DNA of 64,000 bases from Neoalteromonas flava (lineage in GTDB: Bacteria; Pseudomonadota; Gammaproteobacteria; Enterobacterales; Alteromonadaceae): NCBI RefSeq assembly GCF_002807685.1, contig NZ_PEAX01000001.1, forward strand, positions 62,001 through 126,000. Reading direction: 5' to 3'. How positions within the stretch are numbered: the first letter of the stretch is position 1; each line of letters opens with the position of its first letter. A program made the translations under genes and the position numbers. The notes beneath the pieces were generated by a model. The model was not told the origin of the DNA and searched no databases. It was given only the letters and a program-made list of their open reading frames with translations. Of this stretch, positions 37,453 to 45,270 are shown piece by piece.

Positions 37453-37724
37453 GAAATTACCGCATAAAAATTAACATTCGCTATTATTTGCTTGCGATCT
37501 ACTCATTGTCTAGGGCAAATGTTTGAAGCGATCATGATAATTGCGTTGCGTTCGTATTAAAACCTAGCCCTAGAGTCCAGATATAATCCCCTTTTGTTGC
37601 TAAATGCACAGTTTGTAATTGCTGGCTGCAGACGTATTTTGCAGAATTTGCTTTTGCTAGCTGATGATTGTTAGAGGTGCTGAACAAACGGGCGGGAGAA
37701 TTAAAGCTAGCTTATCGATGAACA
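37453..37724. other. Non-coding gap between acetyltransferase and rplS
   Basis: About 270 bases without an open frame. It holds an 8-base inverted repeat TCTAGGGC (37509-37516) / GCCCTAGA (37567-37574) and a plus-strand TATAAT at 37582 without a convincing -35 box. The acetyltransferase promoter must be here. No RNA gene was recognised. Confidence 0.4.
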
Positions 37725-37749
37725 CAAAAAAGCCCGCGATATGCGGGCT
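37725..37749 (-). terminator. Terminator of the rpsP-rimM-trmD-rplS operon
   Basis: On the minus strand AGCCCGC-ATATC-GCGGGCT is followed by six to seven T. It lies about 40 bases after the rplS stop. Confidence 0.85.
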
Positions 37750-37785
37750 TTCGAATTAGTTAACGTTAACGCAAAAATTGTTAAT

Positions 37786-38145
37786 TTAGCTAAGTTTTTC
37801 TTTGATACGTGCAGATTTACCTGAACGCTCACGAAGATAGTAAAGCTTAGCACGACGCACGTCACCACGACGCTTGACTTCAATTGCTGAAATTGCCGGG
37901 CTGTGAGTTTGGAACACACGCTCAACACCTTCACCACTTGAGATTTTACGTACTGTGAAAGACGAGTGCAGGCCACGGTTACGCTTCGCGATAACAACAC
38001 CTTCATACGCCTGAAGACGCTCTTTATCGCCCTCTTTTACACGCACTTTTACGATAACTGTGTCACCTGGGCCAAATGCCGGGACGTCAGTTTTGAGCTG
38101 TGCTTGCTCAATTTTCTTGATGATATCTTGACTAACTTTACTCAT
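37786..38145 (-). CDS. rplS: RplS, ribosomal protein L19
   Basis: A 50S subunit protein at the 30S-50S interface. It aligns over its full length with E. coli L19: [63 protein letters not shown]. The length is 119 residues (115 in E. coli). Two adjacent ATG codons exist; I chose the second (38143-38145), because GAGG is five bases from it and only two from the first at 38148. Last gene of the rpsP operon. Confidence 0.96.
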   Translation of the reverse strand: MSKVSQDIIKKIEQAQLKTDVPAFGPGDTVIVKVRVKEGDKERLQAYEGVVIAKRNRGLHSSFTVRKISSGEGVERVFQTHSPAISAIEVKRRGDVRRAKLYYLRERSGKSARIKEKLS

Positions 38146-38163
38146 CATATCCTCTCGTTCGAG

Positions 38164-38928
38164 TTAACTGTCATCTTGCTGCTTCCACGCATGTTGAAAT
38201 TCATCTAACAAACGTTTCTGCTCCTCAGTCAGAGCTCGATGATTAATTAATTCAGGACGTCGCAACCAAGTTCTGCCGAGCGATTGCTGTAAACGCCACT
38301 GCCTGATTTTTTCGTGATCGCCGCTCAGCAAGACACTGGGTACGGCTTCATCACCTAACACTTCGGGCCGCGTATAATGCGGGCAATCCAGTAGATTCTG
38401 GCTAAACGAATCTTGCTCTGCCGACTGTTGATGCCCTAGAACGCCCGGTTTTAAGCGAGCGACGGTATCCATCAACACCATTGCAGCAAGTTCACCACCA
38501 CTGAGAACGTAATCCCCAATTGACCATTCTTCGTCAATATGAGCTTCAATTACGCGCTCATCAATACCTTCATAACGCCCACACACCAAAATCAACTTTT
38601 CGTTTGCAGCTAACTGCTGCGCACCTTGCTGATCCAGTTTGCGCCCTTGCGGTGACATATAAATCACCTTCGCGTTATCTCCAGCAGCTTGTTTCGCTGC
38701 CAGAATTGCGTCTGTTAAAGGCTGAACCATCATCAACATCCCTGGTCCGCCACCATAGGGGCGATCATCGACCGTACGATGCCTGTCGTGGGTATAGTCC
38801 CGTGGATTAAAATGCGCTAGTTCAATTCGCCCAGACTTAACCGCCCGCCCGAATACGCCTTCCTGAGTCATGTTATTAAACATGTCAGGAAATAAGCTAA
38901 CTAACCCAAACCAACTCGTGGTTGGCAT
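38164..38928 (-). CDS. trmD: TrmD, tRNA (guanine-37-N1)-methyltransferase
   Basis: It methylates G37 next to the anticodon to prevent frameshifting. The SPOUT trefoil knot is visible: [31 protein letters not shown] (read at its ends), [13 protein letters not shown] and [17 protein letters not shown]. The 254 residues equal the E. coli size (255). I place the start at ATG 38926-38928, which overlaps the rimM stop as TAATG and has AGGG six bases upstream. An upstream TTG at 38946 would add six residues within rimM and is not conserved. Confidence 0.96.
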   Translation of the reverse strand: MPTTSWFGLVSLFPDMFNNMTQEGVFGRAVKSGRIELAHFNPRDYTHDRHRTVDDRPYGGGPGMLMMVQPLTDAILAAKQAAGDNAKVIYMSPQGRKLDQQGAQQLAANEKLILVCGRYEGIDERVIEAHIDEEWSIGDYVLSGGELAAMVLMDTVARLKPGVLGHQQSAEQDSFSQNLLDCPHYTRPEVLGDEAVPSVLLSGDHEKIRQWRLQQSLGRTWLRRPELINHRALTEEQKRLLDEFQHAWKQQDDS

Positions 38929-39449
38929 TAAAACCCTGGATCCCAATCAACAGTGATTGTTCGCGCCTGCATGTCTACCGTTTTAACCACACTCTCGCGG
39001 ATAAACGGCAGCATACGTTCTTTTTGACCAAAAGCGTCGTTGCTCCGGGCTTTGACCAACATTACGTCGTTCGCCCCCGTTTCAAACATCTCTTTTACTG
39101 TACCTAATCCATAGCCTTGCGTGGTTTCCACCTGCATGCCGATTAGATCACGCCAGTAATAGTCATCAGCTGATAACTCAGGTAACTGATCTACGGTTAT
39201 CTGAATGTCCAGGTTTTTAATGCTTTCAGCATCATCTCTGGATTCAATTCCCGCAATTTTCGCTACTAGGGTTTTCCCACTGAAACGCCATTGTTCAATC
39301 GTGTATTCTTTTTCACTTCCCAAAAACCATGGGGTGTAATCAAAAATACCCGTTGATTCATCGGTATAGCTGTTGATTTTGACCCAACCTTTAACGCCGT
39401 ACGGCGCGCCGATTTTGCCTACCACCAGTGTGTCAGACGCGTGACTCAT
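38928..39449 (-). CDS. rimM: RimM, 30S ribosome maturation factor
   Basis: It assists assembly of the 30S head around S19. An N-terminal RimM beta-barrel ([22 protein letters not shown]) and a C-terminal PRC barrel ([22 protein letters not shown]) are joined by a short linker. The 173 residues are typical (182 in E. coli). The start is ATG with AAGAGG upstream. It overlaps trmD and follows rpsP by 32 bases, in the conserved rpsP-rimM-trmD-rplS order. Confidence 0.96.
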   Translation of the reverse strand: MSHASDTLVVGKIGAPYGVKGWVKINSYTDESTGIFDYTPWFLGSEKEYTIEQWRFSGKTLVAKIAGIESRDDAESIKNLDIQITVDQLPELSADDYYWRDLIGMQVETTQGYGLGTVKEMFETGANDVMLVKARSNDAFGQKERMLPFIRESVVKTVDMQARTITVDWDPGF

Positions 39450-39481
39450 CTATACCTCTTAAGCAATTGCTTAATAGCTGC

Positions 39482-39733
39482 TTACGCAGCCGCTTTCTTT
39501 GCATCTTTTACCAAGCGTGCAACGCGGTCAGAAAGACCAGCGCCTTGACCAACCCAGTGCTCAACACGGTCTAGATCTAAGCGTAAACGCTCAGCTTGAC
39601 CTTGCGCAGTCGGGTTGAAAAAGCCGACGTTTTCAATAAAACGACCGTTACGTGCACGGCGGCTGTCTGCCACCACGACTTGATAAAATGGGCGCTTTTT
39701 CGCACCACCACGCTGTAAACGAATAATAACCAT
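39482..39733 (-). CDS. rpsP: RpsP, ribosomal protein S16
   Basis: A 30S protein needed for early assembly. [25 protein letters not shown] and [13 protein letters not shown] (the first quoted at its ends) are diagnostic. The 83 residues match E. coli (82). It begins at ATG and is the first gene of the operon, about 80 bases after the predicted transcription start. Confidence 0.96.
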   Translation of the reverse strand: MVIIRLQRGGAKKRPFYQVVVADSRRARNGRFIENVGFFNPTAQGQAERLRLDLDRVEHWVGQGAGLSDRVARLVKDAKKAAA

Positions 39734-39820
39734 AAATGCCTCAACTCGTTGTAGCGTTACCGTTAACTAATTACCTTATTTTCAGAGCAAACATAGCCAC
39801 CCCAAAATTAAGGTCGCGAG

Positions 39821-39848
39821 ATTATACGGGATTGAGCGTTGATAGCAA
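39821..39848 (-). promoter_or_regulatory. Promoter of the rpsP operon
   Basis: On the minus strand TTGCTA and a perfect TATAAT are 16 bases apart. The discriminator CTCGCGACC is GC-rich, as expected for a ribosomal protein promoter under stringent control. Confidence 0.7.
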
Positions 39849-39883
39849 GCTTTACGGACGTAAAAATTTAAAGTTTTCAGCGC

Positions 39884-40645
39884 TTAACACTGCACAAGCG
39901 CTAAACCTGAGGAGGAATTATTTTGGCTAACAGAGAGCGCCTGATTGAAGGTCTCTACCCACTGCTCTTTTACCGCCCGCTTGTTGAAGATAAAGTGGAC
40001 GTCATTTTCGTACAAAATTTCAGCGGCCACGCGCCAAGGCTCACCGGTTTGATCAAGCGCTTTCAAGCACAATGCATGGCGATCATCGATTACTACGTCA
40101 ACACGCTCACTTTGCAACCATTGCAAGCGTTCATTCAACGCAAAAGCATGAACAAATTGAGCGGGATATTGCTGTTGTAGTTTAGCAACTTTTGGCCCAA
40201 AGTAACCATTCATGTTCATTGCCACTTTTGCCCCAGCAGCCATGACTTGTGCAAACGGCATTGATTGCTCACTCGACAGATTATTACGCACAGCAAAGCC
40301 TATGATTTCACTTCGGTAGGGTAACGAATAATAATAATCCGCCGCGCGTTGTTCAGTATAACTGGCCCCCAAAGAGAGATCGAAGGTGCCTTTATGAAGT
40401 TCCCGGTGAGTGCGCTGCTCATTCATTCTAACCACCGAGAAACCGCACTGAATAGAGGTTAAAACATCATTCAATAAACGATAATCCTCGCCATCGTAAC
40501 GGTGAGAGGAGAGTTGATAAAAATACGGCGGCCAATTTCCCGCGAAAGAAACAACTAAAGGTTGCTCACATGCGAAGTTGGGATTGGTCGCGGAGGCAAA
40601 TTTGCTAAAAACCAGTAACAGCAACACTACGATACTGAGTTTCAC
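39884..40645 (-). CDS. Orphan periplasmic solute-binding-like protein (SBP_bac_3 family)
   Basis: A 253-residue exported protein with a signal peptide (cleavage near ASA-TN, about residue 19). Its fold resembles amino-acid-binding proteins: LVVSFAGNWPPYFYQL near the N-terminus, FDLSLGASYTEQRAADYYYSLPYR, and VDVVIDDRHALCLKAL. No ABC permease or ATPase gene is adjacent. Standalone members are frequent in Alteromonadales and are often called transporter substrate-binding domain proteins; the ligand is unknown. Start GTG 40643-40645 with GGAGG about five bases upstream. It interrupts the usual ffh-rpsP neighbourhood. Confidence 0.85.
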   Translation of the reverse strand: MKLSIVVLLLLVFSKFASATNPNFACEQPLVVSFAGNWPPYFYQLSSHRYDGEDYRLLNDVLTSIQCGFSVVRMNEQRTHRELHKGTFDLSLGASYTEQRAADYYYSLPYRSEIIGFAVRNNLSSEQSMPFAQVMAAGAKVAMNMNGYFGPKVAKLQQQYPAQFVHAFALNERLQWLQSERVDVVIDDRHALCLKALDQTGEPWRVAAEILYENDVHFIFNKRAVKEQWVETFNQALSVSQNNSSSGLALVQC

Positions 40646-40671
40646 ACTACCTCCATGAACGTTAAATCACC

Positions 40672-42060
40672 TTAGCGCGGCGGAAACATGCCACCCGGGC
40701 CACCAAAGCCACCGCCAGGTGGCATCATACCTTTCATATTACGCATCATCTTTTTCATGCCGCCGCCAGACATTTTTTTCATCATTTTTTGCATCTGCGT
40801 AAATTGCTTCAACAAACGATTGACGTCCTGAATCTGGGTTCCTGAACCTGCTGCAATGCGTTTTTTACGCGAGCCTTTGATTATATCAGGGCGCTGCCGT
40901 TCAGCCGCGGTCATAGAGTTAATGATAGCTTCCATTTGATTAAATTGCTTATCATTGGCTTTGTCTTTTATTTGCGCAGACATATTGCCCATTCCCGGCA
41001 ACTTGTCCATTAGGGACATCATGCCACCCATATTCCGCATTTGCTCTAATTGCTCTTTGAAATCTTGTAAATCAAAGCCTTTGCCTTTCTGAACCTTTTT
41101 GGCTAACTGCTCGGCCTTCTTCTTATCGACCTTACGTTCCACTTCTTCGATCAAAGAGAGAACATCGCCCATCCCCAAAATGCGGGACGCCAGGCGCTCT
41201 GGATGAAACGGTTCAAGCGCATCCAGCTTTTCGCCCATTCCGAGAAACTTTATCGGTTTACCAGTAATATGACGAACAGACAATGCCGCACCACCCCGTG
41301 CATCACCATCTGCTTTAGTTAAGATTACCCCAGTTAACGGCAAAGCATCATTGAAAGCTTTGGCTGTGTTTGCCGCATCTTGCCCGGTCATAGCATCAAC
41401 CACAAACAGCGTTTCAACGGGCTTAATCGCGCTATGTAAGGCTTGGATTTCGGACATCATCTCGCCGTCAACATGCAAGCGACCGGCAGTATCCACCAAC
41501 ACAACATCAAAAAATTTTACTTTGGCGTGTTCAATGGCAGCTTCAGCGATATCAACTGGACGCTGCAGGACCGTTGAAGGGAAGAATCCAACATCCACCT
41601 CGCTGGCGAGTGTTTCCAGCTGTTTGATCGCAGCAGGTCGGTAAATATCCGCACTTACTACAAGGACCTTTTTGTTTTCACGCTCTTTAAGATGCTTAGC
41701 CAACTTACCGACGCTAGTGGTTTTACCCGCACCTTGAAGACCAGCCATCAAGACTACCGCGGGCGGCTTAGTCGCTAGGTTAAGCTTTTCATTGGCAGCG
41801 CCCATAACCGACTCAAGTTCGGACTGAACAACCTTGATAAACATTTGCCCAGGTTGCAGACTTTTAGACACTTCTGTGCCCAAGGCCCGTTCTTTAACCT
41901 GATTAACGAAGGCCTTGACCACCGGTAAAGCAACATCGGCTTCTAGCAAAGCCATGCGAACTTCACGCAATGTATCTTTTATATTGTCTTCTGTTAGCCT
42001 GCCTTTGCCGCTAACATTTTTCAGCGTCTTGGAAAGACGTTCCGTTAAATTTTCAAACAT
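40672..42060 (-). CDS. ffh: Ffh, signal recognition particle GTPase
   Basis: It binds signal peptides of inner-membrane proteins with 4.5S RNA and docks with FtsY. The N domain begins MFENLTERLSKTLKNVSGKG, nearly as in E. coli. The G domain has P loop GLQGAGKTTSVGKLA, DTAGRL and TKADGDARGGAAL. The Met-rich M domain ends in GGFGGPGGMFPPR. At 462 residues it is close to E. coli (453). I chose ATG 42058-42060 over GTG 42078, because the extra six residues are not conserved. It is divergent from ypjD, as the E. coli gene order would suggest. Confidence 0.96.
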   Translation of the reverse strand: MFENLTERLSKTLKNVSGKGRLTEDNIKDTLREVRMALLEADVALPVVKAFVNQVKERALGTEVSKSLQPGQMFIKVVQSELESVMGAANEKLNLATKPPAVVLMAGLQGAGKTTSVGKLAKHLKERENKKVLVVSADIYRPAAIKQLETLASEVDVGFFPSTVLQRPVDIAEAAIEHAKVKFFDVVLVDTAGRLHVDGEMMSEIQALHSAIKPVETLFVVDAMTGQDAANTAKAFNDALPLTGVILTKADGDARGGAALSVRHITGKPIKFLGMGEKLDALEPFHPERLASRILGMGDVLSLIEEVERKVDKKKAEQLAKKVQKGKGFDLQDFKEQLEQMRNMGGMMSLMDKLPGMGNMSAQIKDKANDKQFNQMEAIINSMTAAERQRPDIIKGSRKKRIAAGSGTQIQDVNRLLKQFTQMQKMMKKMSGGGMKKMMRNMKGMMPPGGGFGGPGGMFPPR

Positions 42061-42171
42061 GACAACCGCTTGTTTCACTCTATTTGCTGGCAGTATACCG
42101 AAAATTCCTCGCCCACTAAATAAAAGCGTAGAAATTGCTTGATGCGTTGATTACTATTTAGCTCATAACTG

Positions 42172-42993
42172 ATGAAATATGTGGAACCCATTATTAGCAT
42201 TACGGTTTACAGTCTCGCGTTCATAGCCATCCTGTCGTATGCAGTGGCTGCGTTGTTGTTAACGCAACAATTTTTTCAAAAGTCGGCTACGTCTCCAACC
42301 GTAGGGCGTTGGCTAGCAAGTGGTGCGGCACTGGCGCATGTCATCTTAATTTATCTTTTGATTGCCGCAGGCGATGGACAAAACATGAGTCTCACCAACG
42401 TACTTACGTTGGTAGCGTGGATTGTCACCGTTTCTATCCTAGTCAGCAGTTGGTATTTTCGCAGTAATTTACTGCTCCCGGTGGTCTTCGGTTTCGCTTT
42501 CTTATCAATTATTTTATCCCTGATCGTCCCCGGCAGTTACGCCGTTAGTATTGGTCTTAAGCCAGGATTGATCGTGCATATTACGCTGTCGCTATTGGCG
42601 TATGGAGCATTAATTATGGTGATGTTGTATGCACTCCAAGTGGAATACATCAATACCCGCTTAAAACGTAAAGACAGTGATTTATTACATTCGTCGTTGC
42701 CGCCTTTGATGATGCTTGACCAAATTCTGATTAAGCTTTTATATACAGGAACATTATTACTCTTGATAGCCGTTATCAGCGGCGCAGTATTTTTAGATAA
42801 CATGTTTGACCGCCAACATGTGCACAAAACCACCCTAACCTTGATTGCGTTCTGTCTGTATGTGTTTACAGCCTTTGCCAATCACCGCTGGGGTTGGCGT
42901 GGTCGTCCCATTTTCATTCTGGTGGCCATTGGCAGCGGATTATTGACTCTGGCTTACTTTGGCAGCCGCTTCGTGCGTGAAATCCTGTTGTAA
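42172..42993 (+). CDS. ypjD: YpjD, CcsA-like inner-membrane protein
   Basis: A 273-residue integral membrane protein with eight predicted helices, related to the cytochrome c assembly protein CcsA/CcmC. The segment GLIVHITLSLLAYGALIMVML includes the His and aromatic residues of the haem-handling family. The C-terminal HKTTLTLIAFCLYVFTAFANHRWGWRGRP is typical of YpjD. Its role is not established in E. coli; haem handling is inferred from homology. It starts at ATG. The ffh/ypjD/yfjD neighbourhood is conserved with enterobacteria. Confidence 0.9.
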   Translation: MKYVEPIISITVYSLAFIAILSYAVAALLLTQQFFQKSATSPTVGRWLASGAALAHVILIYLLIAAGDGQNMSLTNVLTLVAWIVTVSILVSSWYFRSNLLLPVVFGFAFLSIILSLIVPGSYAVSIGLKPGLIVHITLSLLAYGALIMVMLYALQVEYINTRLKRKDSDLLHSSLPPLMMLDQILIKLLYTGTLLLLIAVISGAVFLDNMFDRQHVHKTTLTLIAFCLYVFTAFANHRWGWRGRPIFILVAIGSGLLTLAYFGSRFVREILL

Positions 42994-43079
42994 TTCACTG
43001 AGCATACGCCACAATGTACTTGAACCGAAAAACATCAAGCTTTAAATTAATCCCTGTTTTATTACCCAAGGATCCATAG

Positions 43080-44378
43080 TTGGACGCAATCACAACCAGT
43101 ACGCTTTTTACTATTCTTACCGTCTTGATCCTCTGTTCGGCGTATTTCTCCAGCTCTGAAACAGGAATGATGTCGATTAATCGATATCGCTTAAAACACC
43201 TTATCAACGAAAAGCATAGCGCCGCCTTACGTGTTGAAAAACTGTTGGCCCGTCCAGACCGTCTGATTGGCTTGATCCTGATTGGCAACAATCTAGTGAA
43301 TATAGCAGCGACCGTGGTTGCTACTGAAATATGTATGCGCTTGTTTGGACCTATTTGGGGCCCAGTTATTGTTACTATCGGCCTGACCCTGGTCATTTTG
43401 ATATTTGCGGAAGTGACGCCTAAAACGTTGGCCGCACTGTATCCTGAAAAAATTGCCTTCCCTAGTTCAATGTTATTGTTGCCATTGATGACCTTGATGT
43501 ATCCCTTTGTATGGGCGATCAATGGAGTAACCAACGGTCTCTTAGCACTGCTTAGGATACGTCCAACGGATGGCAGTGATGACTCTCTGAGTCGCGAGGA
43601 ACTGCGAACCATTGTGTTTGAAGCCGGTAGCATGATCCCAAAACGCCACCAAGATATGTTAGTGGGTATTCTAGACCTTGAGAATGTCACCGCTGAAGAC
43701 ATCATGGTACCTCGCAACGAAATCTTCGCTATCGATGTCAACGATGATTGGAAAGACATTCAACGCCAATTGGTAAATTCGCAACATACTCGGGTGCTGC
43801 TGTATCGTGATACCATCGATGATGCCGTTGGCTTTGTGCATGTGCGCGACGCATTGAGACTGTTATCCAAAGACCAGTTTTCAAAAGCGACTTTGATCCG
43901 CGCAGTACGTGAAATCTACTACACACCAGAGTCGACCAAGCTGCATACCTTAATGTATAAATTTCAAGCCGAAAAAGAGCGCATTGGATTGGTCGTAGAC
44001 GAATATGGCGACATACAAGGCTTAGTCACCCTAGAGGATATTTTAGAAGAAATCATTGGTGAATTTACCACCAGCATGATCCCAACGCACAGTAAAGAAG
44101 TGACTATCCAGCAAGATGGCAGTGTGTTAGTTGATGGCAGTGCTAACGTGCGCGAGCTGAATAAAGAAATGAACTGGGAGTTGCCTACTGAAGGTCCGAA
44201 AACGTTGAGTGGATTGGTGATCGAATACCTAGAAGAAATCCCAGAATACAATGTTAGCTTTCGGTTAGCCGGTTACCCTATGGAAATTGTAGACTTGTCT
44301 GAAAATAAGGTGAAAACGTTACGTGTCATGCCAGAGTTGTATCGGCCGAACGTTAATTCTATTGACGTTAGTAGCTAA
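43080..44378 (+). CDS. yfjD: YfjD, CNNM/CorC-family membrane protein
   Basis: A 432-residue protein with an N-terminal CNNM (DUF21) membrane domain of about four helices (SAYFSSSETGMMSINRYRLK, LIGNNLVNIAATVVATEI). Two CBS domains follow (VTAEDIMVPRNEIFAIDVND, GLVVDEYGDIQGLVTLEDILEEIIGEF) and a C-terminal CorC_HlyC domain. Related proteins are linked to magnesium or cobalt efflux and metal resistance, but the substrate here is unproven. The start is TTG 43080 with AAGGA seven bases upstream, and no ATG exists before residue 30. It follows ypjD by 86 bases and ends four bases inside a convergent small gene. Confidence 0.93.
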   Translation: MDAITTSTLFTILTVLILCSAYFSSSETGMMSINRYRLKHLINEKHSAALRVEKLLARPDRLIGLILIGNNLVNIAATVVATEICMRLFGPIWGPVIVTIGLTLVILIFAEVTPKTLAALYPEKIAFPSSMLLLPLMTLMYPFVWAINGVTNGLLALLRIRPTDGSDDSLSREELRTIVFEAGSMIPKRHQDMLVGILDLENVTAEDIMVPRNEIFAIDVNDDWKDIQRQLVNSQHTRVLLYRDTIDDAVGFVHVRDALRLLSKDQFSKATLIRAVREIYYTPESTKLHTLMYKFQAEKERIGLVVDEYGDIQGLVTLEDILEEIIGEFTTSMIPTHSKEVTIQQDGSVLVDGSANVRELNKEMNWELPTEGPKTLSGLVIEYLEEIPEYNVSFRLAGYPMEIVDLSENKVKTLRVMPELYRPNVNSIDVSS

Positions 44379-44557
44379 CTAGTTGCTCTTCGCGCTTTGA
44401 TCTTGTCCTTGTAAAAGCGCACGCGTTGATTAAGCAGATCCAGCTTACTCAGAAGCGTCTTCAGATCATCGTCATCTGCTATATCTGCTTGATTGCGGTG
44501 TTGCTCGAGCGCTTTTTTTAACTGCTCAGGCAATGCCAACGAGGCTTTGCTTGTCAT
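44375..44557 (-). CDS. Small hypothetical protein, coiled-coil type
   Basis: A 60-residue protein starting at ATG 44555-44557 (MTSKASLALPEQLKKALEQH), rich in Lys, Gln and Asp and largely helical. No known domain or signal peptide was recognised. It is convergent with yfjD, overlapping by four bases, and lies 70 bases after sixA on the same strand. The ribosome site is weak. The coding call rests on residue composition and the absence of a competing frame; a TTG at 44581 would extend it by eight residues. Confidence 0.5.
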   Translation of the reverse strand: MTSKASLALPEQLKKALEQHRNQADIADDDDLKTLLSKLDLLNQRVRFYKDKIKARRATS

Positions 44558-44627
44558 TAGAAGAGTTCTTTTCAACGTCAATGTTTGCGATTACTTATTA
44601 TCGGAAATTGCGTCATTTTCTGAATGA

Positions 44628-45131
44628 TTAATTGTGCAGTTGTTCCAATTCAAGCAGACGACCACGCGCAGTGGCATTATCGATATCAATAACCGCAAAT
44701 GCGCTGGTGGAGAAAATCGGTGGTGTCTCTAACTGTGCCAGTTCGGCAGTTAAAAAGCTGACCAAGGGCATGTGACTAACCAGCAACAGGGTTTGTTGCT
44801 CCGCAGTCGCAGTTTCGGTATAGCCTAGCACGATGTTACGTGCCGTGAACGGTGAACTCATAGGTGTTATGTCAGCGCATTCAACACGCTGTTTTACCGC
44901 AATGCGTATCGACAATACATCAAAGGTTTGCTGCGCACGACGGTATGGACTCACCAACGCAACATCAACTTTTTGGTTAGGCAAAAATTTAGCCATCTCA
45001 ACACTCGCTAATTGCGTTTGATTGCGCCCACGATCGGTCAACTGCCGCGACTTATCATCAATCAGCGCCGCCTCAGCTTCGCCATGTCGAACAATAATGA
45101 CCCGTGTTTTTGCATCTGTGTGAGCAGACAT
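44628..45131 (-). CDS. sixA: SixA, phosphohistidine phosphatase
   Basis: A histidine phosphatase that removes phosphate from histidine-containing phosphocarriers; in E. coli it acts on the nitrogen-related phosphotransferase system. The catalytic RHGE is at residues 15-18 (VIIVRHGEAE), the second Arg is in SPYRRAQQTF and the second catalytic His in LLVSHMPLVS. At 167 residues it is close to E. coli SixA (161). The start is ATG. In E. coli sixA is near fadJ/fadI; here fadIJ lies about 8 kb away on the same strand. Confidence 0.94.
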   Translation of the reverse strand: MSAHTDAKTRVIIVRHGEAEAALIDDKSRQLTDRGRNQTQLASVEMAKFLPNQKVDVALVSPYRRAQQTFDVLSIRIAVKQRVECADITPMSSPFTARNIVLGYTETATAEQQTLLLVSHMPLVSFLTAELAQLETPPIFSTSAFAVIDIDNATARGRLLELEQLHN

Positions 45132-45270
45132 AAAGCAAATCTTTTACCGCCGTTCTATATGCGCAAGTGTAGGCATAATCATGCGGCTTTAGCAAAACCT
45201 TTTATGCGATTTATCCGCTTTATTTTTCACTCTAGATTGTAACTCAATTTAACTACGCTATGCTGTTGAG

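Noticed and set aside
42995..43759. 254-codon minus-strand open frame opposite yfjD
   Set aside because: It is the antisense of a well-conserved CNNM/CBS gene, and its composition is that of a shadow frame.
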